A DNA stretch of 64,000 nt from Paragordius varius (lineage: Eukaryota; Nematomorpha). Made by a program: the position numbers and the translations under genes. The stretch lies in the NCBI GenBank assembly GCA_964247055.1, contig OZ176058.1, forward strand, positions 4,340,001 through 4,404,000, in the 5' to 3' direction. This document shows positions 11,194 to 22,877 of the stretch, piece by piece. Below the pieces are notes generated by a model. That model was not told the origin of the DNA and made no database searches. It saw only the letters and a list, made by a program, of their open reading frames with translations. The stretch's first letter is position 1. Every line of letters starts with the position of its first letter.

Positions 11194-14100
11194 GTATTTT
11201 TTTATATAAATTTTAAATTATATACCTTAAAGTTTAATAGTTTTAAAAATTTCAAATATAATCGAAGTAATAATTTACAATTAAAATCATTATAAAGACA
11301 ATTTTTTTTTAAAATACAACCTTACCTTCGAAATCTTGATTATTATAAACTTCTTGTTTTAAGCTCTAAAGTATAAAATAAACATATATATTGGTAACAC
11401 ACTCAATTAAATATTTAATGATCGTTAATAAATTATTTTAATAGAATAAATTAAAGTTTTAAATAGTATGGTTGTCTTTTGAAAAAAAAAATTCTATTAT
11501 TTTTACGTTTTGTCCATAGTATAATTTCAATTTTTACTGTATAGCTACGTGTTTTTTTAAAATAATAGGTCTTTTAGTTTTTCCATTATAATTTCAACAT
11601 TTACTGCATAGTTATAGAGTGCTTTAACAATTTTCGTTTCTTTTATTTATTTTGTTTCAAAACCAAAACATTAGTTTATGTTTTATAAAAACCATATCAG
11701 CCTTTATTACTTTTTATGTCTTGTCTGTATAATTTCATATTTTATATATATATCATAAAAGAGAACTAATTCATTAAAAATAATTGGTTAATAAAAATTT
11801 GTTACAAATTTAAAAAATACACATTTCCAAAATTAAAAATTTTTTGTTCAATATAATTATTTTTGCGTAAAAATATATGAGCTTTGCTTCCATATATTCT
11901 TACGGGACTCACCAAATATATTCGGAAAAGTTTGATTTTAACAAAAAAAATAATTTTTGTACCTTGCCAGATTCTCTAAAACAAGGTTAGTAAAATAATT
12001 ATTAATTTTTTTAGTAAAATTTATTTATACAAACAAAACGTAAAAATAGAAAGACAAATATTTTTATCTAAAAGACAACCATACTTTTTAAATCTTGATT
12101 TTTCAAATATAACTCATTGTTTAAAATAGCAAAGCGTGAAATAGAGATATTATATATAGATTACTAACACAATCAATTCTTTATTTTACAATTGTAACTA
12201 AATAGCTTATGTAAGTTTAAGGTTTTAAAAAGTATGGTTGTCTTTTAAATAAAAATATTTGTCTTTATATTTTAACGTTTTGTCCGTATAATTTTAGTTT
12301 TTACTGTATTTTAAAAAATACATGTAAAATTACCCTTTTATGAGTAGGGTATGAATGTGATTAATTTTTTAAATGGGTTACCAGAAATGCAAGCTAGCCC
12401 TCCGTTTAAGATATTTCAAAAATCTAAAAGATTGTTAATATAATAGAGTAAAAGTTGAAACTATAAGAGATAAATCGTTAAATCACATCAAGAGAAATAT
12501 TTTTTTTTCGAGCCTATACTTCTAAATCCTTGAATTTTAAATATAAATCATTGTTTTAAATACAGAGTATAAAATATAAATCTAAATTGGTAAGCTAATT
12601 AATTTTATATTTTACTGTAATAAATAAAATTATATTGAAAATTAAGGTTTAAAAAGTATAGGATTGTCTCTCAAAAATTATTTTGTCCCAATGTTTTAAC
12701 TTTTAATTTATTATTATAAAAATCCTAAAAGATTGTTTAATATAAATAAAATATCTTTATAAAAATTGCAGTTTATATTTTAAATTAATATTTTTAAACA
12801 TATTTTTTATATAGACGACACAAATTTATTGACTCAATATTCCAGGAAACCTGAGCCAATCGAAGTTTTAGAAAAAAAAGTTAATTTTTCACGCCGTGAA
12901 ATTAAACAATTATATCAAAAATTTAAACAAGTAAATATCAGAATTTTAATATTGTTAACGAGAACGAATATTTTATGTTAATATAATAATATAAATATTC
13001 GTAAAATTTACTAAATTGAACTAGAGGGAAAATTTTAATACGTGGATATTATTTTTTTCAATGGATTAACTAGTAACAAAAGAAAAAATAATAATAAAAT
13101 ATAATTAAAAGAAAATTTTAAAAAAAAATTATATTTTTTTATATTTTTTCATTAATGTTTGTTTTGTTTAAAAAATGCTTACATATATCGATAATTTTGG
13201 ATATAGTTTAATCTACTAAATTTTAAGAGAATTCAAAAAAATAAAATAATAATTTACATTTAAATTAAAACTATGAAGACAAAACGTAAAAATAAAAAGA
13301 CAAATGCATTTTTCTAAATCGCGTTTTTTCCTACATAAACCTTATATAAAAAATAATTTTAATGTATATAATGGAGTGTAAACAATTCATATTTGTTACT
13401 TACAACATAAAACGATAAGGAAAAAAAACCATTATAAAATATAGTTGTCTGCTTGAAAAAAATTTTTTCGTTTTAGTCATGTATCCTATATTTTATCAAA
13501 AATTTATTTTTTTTCGTTAAATGGGCGTATAAATATTTGGTAAAGAATGGAACAAGAGCTCTATGGTAATTCTTATTTTGATGAATATAGTGTTAATACC
13601 AAAGAGCTCTTGTTTTTTCGATTCTTTACAAAATATTTATACCCCCATTTAACGAAGAAAATAAATAAATTTTTGATAAAATAAAGGGTACATAACTGTA
13701 CGTTTTGTCTGTCTAATTTTGATTATTATACTCTTTTTCATTTAAAAAATATTTAGTTCTTATGTTTGGTATAGTTTTTATCAAAATTTTTTATTTTTTT
13801 AGAATTTTCCGCGTGGTTTTATAGATCATGAGGGCTTTCGAACACTCTTTGCAAATTTATTTAGTGATGGAAGTAAATATATTTATTGCAATTTAAAGTT
13901 GATATATTATTAGTTCTTTTGGAAGTTTAAAATGATAAATAACTCAAAATGTACAGTAACAACTGAAATTATACGGACAAAAAGTAATAATATAAAGACA
14001 AATATTTTTTTCTAAAAGAGAACCATAATTTTATCAAGCTTAATTTTTTCATAAAAAATATAAAATTACAATTGTAGAATATATAAATGATTGTTTTACC

Positions 14101-17100
14101 AAATATTAATTTTATATTTTGCAATTTACAACAATGAGTTATCTTTCAAAAAAAGGAGTTTAAAAAAGTATGGTGATTGTCTTTTAAAAAAAACATATGC
14201 CTTTATATAAGGATTTGTCCCTATAATTTCAATTTTTTTGTAATAGAATTTAAAAAAATATGAATTTTTAGCTATTTCTTGCTTGCTTTCATATATTTTA
14301 GGAATATCGAAAAATTTTAATATATCTTTGTTTCACCAAGTTAAATTTCTTTTTTTACCAATAAAATGGCTCTTTAATGTATATAATGAATATATATACA
14401 TATAAATATGTAGGGTCAGAATATTATGCAAACCTTATTTTCTCAAGTATCGATACAGAAAACAAGGGATATATAACTTTTCAAGTAGAATATTTAACAG
14501 TTTTTTTTAATCCTTTAAAGTATTATATAAAAAACATACATTAACAATTGAAATTATACGGACAAAATGTAAAAATATAAAAACAAATATTTTTTTCTAA
14601 CAGACAACCATACTTTTTAAACCTTAATTTTTCATAAAATAGCCATTTAAAACAATGAGTTATATTAATATAAATTTAGATTTAAAAAGTATGGTTTTCC
14701 TTTAGAAAAAATTGTATCTTTATATTTTTTCAGTTTATACTATTTTGTCAGCCCTAAATGCATTTTGTATGATTATTTTATCATAGATTGGCATAGAAAT
14801 ATCTCTTTTGGACCCTAAGTCGTCTAATATTAAAAAAAATATTTATTTATCAACCTTGTTTTTTATTAAGTTATTTGTATCATGTTTCAAATTATAGTAT
14901 GAAATTTCAGGAAATAGCTGAGTAAATTACTGTGGGTTCTTTAGTTACTTATTACAGTTAAAAATTGAAATTATACGGACAAAACGTAAAAACATAAAGA
15001 CAAATGTATTTTTGTAAAAGACAACCATACTTTTTAAGTCTTTATATTTTAAAATAGAACTCATTATTTTAATACTATGAAATAAGGATATATATAATAC
15101 TAAGACAATAAATTCTATATTTTATATTTGTAAACAAATATTTATATAAGAAAAATTAAGGTTTGAAAAGTAGGCTTGTCTTTTACAAAAAAAATTTGTG
15201 TTTATATTTTTACGTTATGTCCATAGTATAACATATAACTTAAAATCTTACTATAAGTAGACGGCTTATAAAAAGAAATTGAGATTTACCTACCCCCTTT
15301 CGAAAAAAATTTAAGATCTAATGCTTGATTTGTAATGCGAAAATGTTAGGCATACTTTGTCTCTTTTAATTCAAATTTCTATTTTTTTTCTAGAAATATA
15401 TAAGCCTCATATCTCTCTTAAAACCAAAAAAACCCAAAGACAATGCTAATATACTTAATAATTCACTTGAACATGGGAAAAATACACCTCAGCTTTCAAA
15501 CGATAGTATATTTATTTATATAATTTATAACAGATAAATATGAAATTATACGGACAAAACATAACCTTATAAAGACAAATATTTGCAAAAGACAACCATA
15601 CCTTTTTAAACCTCTTTAAAAAGATAACTCGTCTTTTAAATTAAGTATGAATTTGATATGTAAATTGTAATTAAATAGCTATGGGAAAAATAAGGTTAAA
15701 AAAGTATGATTTTCTTTAAGAAAAAAAATATTTGTCTTTATATTTTGCATTTTGTCGGTATATTTCCATTTTTACTGCGTTACTGAAAACTGACTTGCAG
15801 TGGCGAAAAATAATTAACCTTACTTGCTTTTTGAGGTGGGAATATTTTTTTTCAAAAAACTTTTATATTATTTTATAATAATAAAAAAAACTTTTAACCA
15901 GGTAAAGAAAAAAGTAAAAACGACACGATAGATGACATACTTGATTGGATCTTTCGCCTTTATGATATAAATCGAGATGGTTTCATAAGTCCTGAAGAAA
16001 TGTTAGAAGTCAGTTTAGCGATTTTTTATCTTCAAAACAAAATTATGAATCCACCAGTCATTGAAAAGATAACTAATCATGTTTGCCATGTTTTTAGCGT
16101 ATGATATTTTGAATATATTTAAAAATTATACGGACAAAATGTCAAAATATAAACACACAAATATTTATTTTTAAAAAGGCGACCATACTTTTATAAATCC
16201 AAATTTTTAATTTACCTTATTTTTAAAGTATGATATAGAGATGTTTGGTAACACAAATATATGCGTATTTTACAATTGTGTTTAAATAATTTTCGCCTGA
16301 TAAATTAAAGTTTAAAACAACAAGAGTTGGCTTTTTATTTAAAAACTTTGTCTTTATATTTTTACGTTTTTTCCGTCTATAATTTCAATTTTACTGTAAA
16401 TTTATTATATGAATCCCTATGTGTCTCAAAAAAATTTAAATATAATTAAAAAACAGTAATAATTGTTATTCTTGAGTTATAAGATTTTAATATCCCCTTT
16501 TAATAAATTTATGGAAGGATTTAAAATTATTTTGCAAAATCCAACCATTCTAATACTTTTTCCATATAAAGATGTATCTTAAGAGAAATACAGTAAATTT
16601 TGAATATACAGATATTACATTAAAAAAATATAAATTTTTTCCTTAGACAGATAACATTATATTATTTTAAATTTAATTTTATAATTGTTTTTTTTAAGTT
16701 GTTAAACTCCGAGGAGAGATTTAATACAGTAAAAATTGAAGGGCAAAACGTGAAAATATAAAAACAAATATTTTTTTCAAAAAGATAACCAATCATATTT
16801 TTAAATCTAAATTTTTAAAACAAACCTTATTATTTTATAATTTAAAGGATAAGAGATATAATAAGTATAATTGTATTTTGACAAAAAAATATTTATCGTT
16901 ATAATTTTACGTTTTGTCCGTATAATTTTTATTTTTACTGTAATACAATCAATTATATCTAATTTAAATTGCAAAATATATGGAAAAAATTGGCGTTTAA
17001 AAGAGTATGGTTGTTATAAAAAAATTTGTCCGTATAATTTGAAAATTTACTGTACTTTTTGATTATAACTTCAGTTTTTAAAGAAATAAGCTATTTATTC

Positions 17101-17838
17101 GATAATCTCATATAAAAATTACAAAATTTACACCTTATTTATATTACAGTAAAAATTGGAATTTTACGGACAAATTGTAAAAATATAAGGATAAATATTT
17201 TTTTTTCTAAAAGATAAACATATTTTTTAAATCTTGATTTAATAACTCATTGTTTTAAATATCAATGTGTGAAAAAGACATATAAAACTAACAAAATCAT
17301 TTTGTATATTTTATACTTTTATTAACTATATAGCTTATATAAGAAAAATTAAGGGTAATAAAAGGATATTGTTTTTTCGATATAAATATTTGTGTTTATA
17401 TTTTTACGTTTTGTACGTATAATTTCAATTTTTACTGTATATATATTATATATATTTATGAAAAAAATAGCGTTTTTAAAACTATGGTTGTCCTAAAAAA
17501 ATTTTTGTCCGTATAATTTTAAATTTTACTGTGCTTTTTTTGATTTCAAAAAAAACTTTCTATATCTATTTCAACTTTAGCTTTTAAAGAAATAAGCATT
17601 TTCTTAAATAATCTCAGATATTTTTAAAATTTATCCTTTAATTTATATTAATTACTAGAAAATTGACACTAAAAACCAATTGGCAATTTCAAAGGCTGAT
17701 TTCTTCCAGTTCTGCAAAACGCAGGTTTTTTTTCTTTAATTTATTGCTAATATTACATGTTTATATTTAATATTAAAATTATTTTTATATTTTTTATTCT
17801 AGAGAATGGATGTAATGAAGTCTCTGGGAATATTATAA
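11127..17838 (+). CDS. KChIP-like EF-hand calcium sensor, copy A (8 exons, 244 aa)
   Basis: Exons: 11127-11193, 12815-12930, 13803-13872, 14414-14484, 15394-15505, 15902-16098, 17659-17724, 17803-17838. All have GT-AG introns and matching phases (735 nt in total). The KPEPIEVLEKKVNFSRREIK segment corresponds to the RPE-x-LE-x-LE signature of Kv-channel-interacting proteins, a branch of the neuronal calcium sensor family, and the end RMDVMKSLGIL resembles the family C-terminus. EF1 is degenerate. The EF2 loop (98-109, DTENKGYITFQK) ends in Lys. The EF3 loop (167-178, DINRDGFISPEE) is canonical. The EF4 loop (214-225) has Leu for the central Gly. So only EF3 looks fully Ca2+-competent. A Lys/Asn-rich insert of about 34 residues, absent from usual KChIPs, sits between EF2 and EF3. 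There is no N-terminal myristoylation glycine. The likely role, modulating a membrane channel or acting as a cytosolic Ca2+ sensor, is inferred from the family. It converges on a KARS 3' end. Confidence 0.85.
11262..11539. mobile_element. F1 MITE in KChIP-A intron 1
   Basis: The left tip is eroded; the right end is caatttttactg followed by TA. It is shared with copy B (about 33297-33566), so it is older than the duplication. Confidence 0.65.
12014..12306. mobile_element. F1 MITE in KChIP-A intron 1
   Basis: Arms gacaaaacg... and inverted ...cgttttgtccgtataa are well preserved. It is also present in copy B at 34012-34292, with independent small changes. Confidence 0.7.
12443..12712. mobile_element. 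F1 MITE, degenerate
   Basis: Recognisable by the order agtaaaagttgaaac, then tatacttctaaatcct, and inverted aaaaagtataggattgtc. The tips are eroded. No counterpart is seen at this point in copy B. Confidence 0.4.
12815..12930 (+). CDS. KChIP-like copy A, exon 2
   Basis: Acceptor tttatatag, donor gtaaat, phase 1 to 0. It encodes DTNLLTQYSRKPEPIEVL and the helix entering EF1. Copy B's exon is 9 nt longer at its 5' end. Confidence 0.85.
13262..13735. mobile_element. F1 MITE interrupted by an F2 MITE
   Basis: The F1 left arm (gaagacaaaacgtaaaaa) starts near 13272. The right arm is split: ...ttcgtttta, then F2, then tacgttttgtctgtc. The uninterrupted arm is at 35060-35100 in copy B, which serves as an empty site. 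Confidence 0.75.
13476..13698. mobile_element. F2 MITE (copy 2), nested in F1
   Basis: Same arms as 1995-2215, with the aacaagagctctatgg hairpin stem. It is bounded by TA on both sides exactly where copy B reads cgtttttacgttttg without interruption. It therefore inserted after the KChIP duplication, or in one lineage only. Confidence 0.82.
13803..13872 (+). CDS. KChIP-like copy A, exon 3
   Basis: Encodes NFPRGFIDHEGFRTLFANLF, the degenerate first EF-hand. Phase 0 to 1. The acceptor is ttttttag and the donor gtaaatat. Confidence 0.85.
13954..14240. mobile_element. F1 MITE in KChIP-A intron 3
   Basis: Left cagtaacaactgaaatt follows TA; right aatttcaatttttttg. The counterpart in copy B is at about 35330-35604. 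Confidence 0.65.
14414..14484 (+). CDS. KChIP-like copy A, exon 4
   Basis: Encodes SEYYANLIFSSIDTENKGYI and TFQ, the second EF-hand up to loop position 11. Phase 1 to 0. Confidence 0.85.
14541..14741. mobile_element. F1 MITE, truncated
   Basis: The left arm is good (aattgaaattatacggac). The right arm stops at cagtttatact without the conserved tip. Confidence 0.5.
14955..15254. mobile_element. F1 MITE in KChIP-A intron 4
   Basis: Left cagttaaaaattgaaatt after TA; the right tip is decayed. The copy-B counterpart (36393-36692) keeps both tips. Both are followed by the same agtagacggc flank. Confidence 0.65.
15394..15505 (+). CDS. KChIP-like copy A, exon 5 (lineage-specific insert)
   Basis: Phase 0 to 1, 37 codons. 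The first residues (KYISLISLLK) end the EF2 helix. The rest (PKKPKDNANILNNSLEHGK and onwards) is a polar linker not found in ordinary KChIPs, where EF2 and EF3 helices are about nine residues apart. Confidence 0.8.
15528..15777. mobile_element. F1 MITE just upstream of KChIP-A exon 6
   Basis: Right end ttccatttttactg. Its right edge is followed by aaaactgacttgcagtgg, the same flank that follows the F1 copy at 26828-27106. This makes it the likely recombination partner that created block D. Confidence 0.65.
15902..16098 (+). CDS. KChIP-like copy A, exon 6 (EF3)
   Basis: Encodes KEKSKNDTIDDILDWIFRLY, then the canonical loop DINRDGFISPEE and helix to NHVCHVFS. Phase 1 to 0. The first two bases GT directly follow the acceptor AG, so ccaggtaaag looks like a donor as well as an acceptor. 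Confidence 0.87.
16118..16396. mobile_element. F1 MITE in KChIP-A intron 6
   Basis: The arms are intact but the left tip is lost. It is present in D (27492-27779) and, split by an F2 element, in copy B (38040-38561). Confidence 0.65.
16727..17051. mobile_element. F1 MITE plus adjoining solo right arm
   Basis: A full but shortened element (16727-16940) is followed by a second right arm ending aaaatttactg at 17051. Copies B and D keep related remains at the same place. Confidence 0.55.
17147..17531. mobile_element. F1 MITE plus adjoining solo right arm
   Basis: Complete element 17147-17437 flanked by TA, then an extra right arm to 17531. The same composite arrangement is found before exon 7 in D (28584-28950) and B (38802-39170), so the compound structure predates the duplications. 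Confidence 0.65.
17659..17724 (+). CDS. KChIP-like copy A, exon 7 (EF4)
   Basis: Encodes KIDTKNQLAISKADFFQFCK plus TQ. Copies B and D have Met in place of Ile at the second residue. The loop lacks the central Gly. Confidence 0.85.
17803..17838 (+). CDS. KChIP-like copy A, exon 8 and stop
   Basis: Encodes RMDVMKSLGIL and TAA. A conserved AATAAA follows at 17874-17879 (39524-39529 in copy B). Confidence 0.85.
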   Translation, partial: RMDVMKSLGIL

Positions 17839-17873
17839 AAATATCTACTTATTGACTATGAAATATGGCATTA

Positions 17874-17879
17874 AATAAA
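17874..17879 (+). terminator. Candidate poly(A) signal of KChIP-like copy A
   Basis: AATAAA lies 36 nt after the stop, in a ttaaataaat context that is identical in copy B. Chance AATAAA is frequent in this DNA, so conservation is the main support. Confidence 0.4.
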
Positions 17880-18173
17880 TTTATTTTATTAGGCTGATAA
17901 AATTATATTAATTTTTATATATATTAAAAGAGTAATATTTTACATTTCAAAATCATATTTTTCCACTTTTAAACTATCATGCGCTTAAATTGACACTTTA
18001 AATTGAAATGTAATATAATAAAAATACTAATTTTAGTTGGGCAAATATACCGACAGTTATATAATACATTAAATATTAAAATTAAACGTAAAAATATAAG
18101 GACAAAACTTAAAAATATAAGGACAAATTTTTTAAGAAAATATTTTGAAATCTTGAATATCTAACATATAATA

Positions 18174-18445
18174 CAGTAAATTTAAAATTAAACGTAAAAA
18201 TATAAAGACAAATATTTTTTTTAAAAAAAACAACCATACTTTTTCAAACCTTAATTTTTCTTATATAAGCTATTTCATTACAATTTGTAAAATATGGAAT
18301 AGATTGTGTTACAAACATAAAAATATATCTTTATTTAACACCCCATTTTAAACAATGAATTATTTGAAAAATCAAAATTCGCCTAGAAAAGAAATAATTA
18401 TCTTTATATTTTTACGTTTCGTCCGTATAATTTACATTTTTACTT
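18174..18445. mobile_element. F1 MITE downstream of KChIP-A
   Basis: Left tip cagtaaatttaaaatt; the right arm is partly eroded. The counterpart is at 39813-40073 in copy B. Confidence 0.55.
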
Positions 18446-18683
18446 TTTGGGATTTATTAATATTTTATTTTAGGTGCCAAATAATATGGTAGTTCAAAAC
18501 ATTTAAGCATAATGATAAATAGCGAAATAACAAGTATTCCAAGTAACTGTGAAGCGATAGTTTTATACATAAAGAGAGACTTAAACTTTGGGTAATTTTA
18601 TTAAAATTTTAATTTAATTTAAAATAATTTTGATATAAATTTCTAATCTTTTTATAACATTTTGCGAAAAATATATGCTATTA

Positions 18684-18959
18684 CAGTAAAAACTAAAATT
18701 CAAAAAGTAAAAATAAAAAAACAAATATTTTTTCTAAAAGACAATCATACTTTTATCAAGCTTAATATTTCTTAGATAAATTATGTAAAATATATATTTG
18801 ATTATGTAATCAATATACATATCAATTTTATACTTTGCAATTCAAAACAATGTGAGTTATCTTTTTGATAAAATGAAGTTTGAAAAAGTATGGTTGTCTT
18901 TGAGAAAAAAAATGTCTTTATATTTTGAGGTTTTGTCCGTAAAATTTTAATTTTTACTG
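18684..18959. mobile_element. F1 MITE between the KChIP-A and KARS-tail genes
   Basis: Both tips are present (cagtaaaaactaaaatt; aatttttactg) with TA flanks. No element stands at the matching place in copy B (about 40270), so this one may be younger than the duplication. Confidence 0.6.
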
Positions 18960-18979
18960 TAAAATCTCTACGCTTTCCT

Positions 18980-19500
18980 TATTCTAGGTGCTTTTAGTTT
19001 TGAGGCATACGAGCGATTTAAGAAAGTTATATCAAATTCGTTAACGTTAAAAAATAGCATATTTTGTGCTAAAAATTATTTTCAAAAAAACCAAAATTTA
19101 TTATTTTAATTATATAAAAAAATTATAAAATGGATTTATTATATGTTAAATAAATTTATTTGATTATTTTTTGCAAACAATCACACATATTAAATTTTAA
19201 ATATTTTTATATTTGCCAAAAATATACTATTATAGTCTTTAAGCATTCATCCTAATGATGCTTTTAGTTTTAAGGCATACGAGTGATTTAAGAAAGTTAT
19301 ATCAATATTCGCCAACGTTGAAAAATCGCATATTTTGTGCTAAAAATTATTTTTTAAAAAGAACCCAAAATTTATAATTTCCAATATATTAGTTATAAAC
19401 CAAACAAAAAATTATAAAAAAGTATTTATTATATATGTGTTTGATTATTAAATTTATTTGGAATTATAATATTTTTTGCAAATAATCACGCATAGTAGAC
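18980..19500. repeat. Direct duplication of about 255 bp in the KChIP/KARS intergenic region
   Basis: The block starting gcttttagttttgaggcat at 19000 recurs at 19260 with few changes, including the later aaaaatcgcatattttgtgc. Related single copies occur near 40330 and, more diverged, near 24860 and 30010. Confidence 0.6.
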
Positions 19501-19563
19501 AATAATTACAATATAAAAGCCATTTTATATTTAAAAATAATTTTTTTTAAAGAAAATATTTAT

Positions 19564-19617
19564 TCATTCGGATTCTTTGTTAACATCTGGTTTCATGGCG
19601 GGAAATAATATCACTTC
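19564..19617 (-). CDS. KARS tail copy, terminal exon
   Basis: Acceptor cattcatttag on the minus strand, then 17 codons EVILFPAMKPDVNKESE and TGA. It differs from 40836-40889 at the Ala/Val codon. Confidence 0.75.
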   Translation of the reverse strand, partial: EVILFPAMKPDVNKESE

Positions 19618-19699
19618 CTAAATGAATGCAAAAAATAATATATAAAAAAAACAATTTAAAAAGACAAAAAAAGTAAAAAAAGTCAAAATATTATTAAAA

Positions 19700-22600
19700 C
19701 ACATCATTTTCCATCTAAATTGGTAAAAATATTATTTATGGAAACTATTTAACCTTAAAATATACTCTTTTAGATGTGAATATGTTAGAAACCAACTCTT
19801 TATTCAAAGATATCCAAATTAGCACACCATTTAAAATAATTTTTATGGAATTTAATCTAAAATCTCAAAATTTCGTAAAAATTAATATTTTTTTACAAAA
19901 AAAATTTACTTAAATATTTTCCGTATCAGTTAGAGTAAAAATATTAGATCTCTTTATCCATAGATATCCAAATTAACACATTTAAAATAATCTTAAAATA
20001 AAGAATAAATAATCTAAATTCTATCCGTATTTTTATAAAAACATACTATTTTATAAATATTAAATATCCAAATTATAATGGAATTTAATCTAAAATTTCA
20101 AAATTTATTAAAAATTAATACTTTTTAACAAAAAAAATTACTTAAATATTTTCCGTGTCAGTTAGTAAAAATATTGTTTAAAAAACTATTTATTTTCCCT
20201 TTTAAGATGAGAAAAATGTTGAAAAAACAACTCTTTATACAAAGATATCCAAATTAACACAAAATAGTTCTTATGAAAATTTAATTTAAAATCTCAAAAT
20301 TTATTAAAAATTAATATTTTTTCTTTACAAAAAAAATTAATTTAATATTTTCCGTATCAGTGAGAAAAATGTTGGAATAACAACTCTTTATTCAAAGATA
20401 TCCAAATTATAATGGAATTCAATCTAAAATTTAAAAATTTCTTAAAAATTATTTTAGAAATTAAAAAAAATATATCCATATTATCATAAAATTTAAAATA
20501 AATTTTAAAACTAAGAATAATCTAAAATTTCAAAATTTATTAAAAATTAATTTTTTCATACAAAAAAAAATTACTTTAATATTTTCCGTATCAGTTAGTA
20601 AAAATATTGTTTAAAAAGGACTATTTTATAACCTTAATATATTCTCTTTTTCGATTATTCAAAGATATCAAATTCTCACATTATTTAAAATAATTCTTAC
20701 GAAAATTAATCTAAAATTTCAAAATTTCTTAAAAATTAATATTTTTTTTACAAAAAACTTAATTTTTCATCTATATTTATAAAAAATTGTTAAAAAAACT
20801 ATTATATTTAATATATACTCTTTTAGATGGTAAAATGTTAAAAACTCTCCTTTATTTACATATATCCAAATTAGCACACCATTTAAAATAAATCTTAAAA
20901 CAAAGAATAATCTAAAATCTCAAAATTTATTAAAAATTAATATTTTTTTTTACAAAAAAAATTACTTTAATATTTTCCGTATCAGTTAGTCAAAATATTG
21001 TTCAAAAAAGCTATTATTCAAAGATATCCAAATTATAATGAAAGTTAATCTAAAATTTCAATATTTCTTAGCACTTAAAATTTTACAAAAATTGATATCC
21101 AAATTATCATAAAATTTAAAATAAATCATAAAACAAAGAATAATTTAAAATTCCAAAATTTATTAAAAATTAATATTTTTTCTTTACAAAAAAAATTACT
21201 TTAATATTTTCGGTATCAGTGAGTAAAAATATTGTTCAAAAAAGCTATTATTCAAAGATATCCAAATTATAATGAAAGTTAATCTAAAATTTCAATATTT
21301 CGTAAAAATTATTTTTTTGACAAAAATTGATATCCAAATTAGCACACCATTTTAAATAATCTTAAAACAAAGAATAATCTAAAATTCCAATATTTTCAAA
21401 AAAAATTTTTTTCAAAAAAAATTACTTTAATATTTTCCGTATCAGTTAGAGTAAAAATATTATATCTCTTTATCCAAAGATATCCAAATTAACACACCAT
21501 TTAAAATAATCTTAAAATAAAGAATATATAATCTAAATTCGCAAAAATTTTCCGTATAATTATAAAAATATACTATTTTATAACCTTAATATTAAATCTT
21601 AAAACAAAAAATAATCTAAAATCTCAAAATTTCTTAAAAATTAATACTTTTCAACAAAAAAAAATTACTTTAATATGTTCCGTGTCAGTTAGTAAAATAA
21701 TTACTCAAAAAAGACTATTTTATAACAAAAATGTTAGAAATCAACCCTTTATCCAAAGATATCCAAATTAAACTAGAATTGAAAGAATCCTAAATTTTTT
21801 AAAAATTATTTTTCTAACAAAAAATTGATATCCAAATTAACACACCATTTAAAATAATCTTAAAATAAACAATAATCTAAAATCTCAAAATAACTTAAAA
21901 ATTAAAACTTTTTAGAAAAAATTACTTTAATATTTTCCGTATCAGTAGAGTAAAAATATTAGATCTCTTTATCCAAAGATATCCAAATTAACACACCATT
22001 TAAAATAATCTTAAAATAAAGAACAAATAATCTAAAATCTCAAAATTTTTCCGTATATTTATAAAAATATACTAATTTATAACCTTAATATTAAATCTTA
22101 AAACAAAGAATAATATAAAATTTCAAAATTTTTTAAAATTTAAATTTTTTTTACAAAAAAATTACTTTAATATTTTCCGTATCAGTTAGTAAAAATATTG
22201 TTCAAAAAAGACTATTATCCAAAGATATCCAAATTATAATGGAATTCAATCTAAAATCAAAAATTTTCGAAAATTATTTTTTTTTACAAAAAATTGATAT
22301 CCAAATTATCAAAAAATTTAAAATAAATCTTATGAAAATTCAATGTAAATTACCAAAATATCTTAGTAATTATTTTTTTACAAAAAAGTTACTTTAATAT
22401 TTTCCGTATAAGTTAGTAAAAATATTAGATCTCTTTATCCAAATCCAAATTAACACACCATTTAAAATAATCTTAAAATAAAGAATATTCTAAATTCTCA
22501 AAATTTTTCCGTATATTCATAAAAATATACTAATTTTAACCTTAAAACTAAATTTTAAAACAAAGAATAATCTAAAATTTCAAAAATTTATTAAAAATTA

Positions 22601-22877
22601 ATACTTCAAAAAAAATAATTTTCCCTCTTTAGATAACTAAACTTTTAATCAACCCTTTATCCAAAGATTTCCAAATTAGCACATTATTTAAAATAATTCT
22701 TATAAAAATTTAATCTAAAATCCCAAAATTTATTAAAATTTAATTTTTTATTTACAAAAATTGATATCCAAATTACCACACCATTTAAAATAATTTTTAA
22801 TAAAGAATAATCTAAAATTTCTAAAATCCTAAAATAACTTAAAAATTAAAATTATTTTTTTACAAAAAAAATTATAC
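19700..22877 (-). repeat. Tandem array seeded by the KARS penultimate exon's 3' end
   Basis: Eleven units of roughly 200-260 bp, each containing (minus strand) ctgatacggaaaatattaaa followed by gtaa. That is a near copy of the last 20 nt of the exon ending at 22878, with its splice donor. The rest of the unit comes from the intron (aaagatatccaaatt, acaccatttaaaataat, aatctaaaatttcaaaattt). The matching intron of the main gene (40890-41174) has about one unit, so the array expanded after the duplication. Confidence 0.8.
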
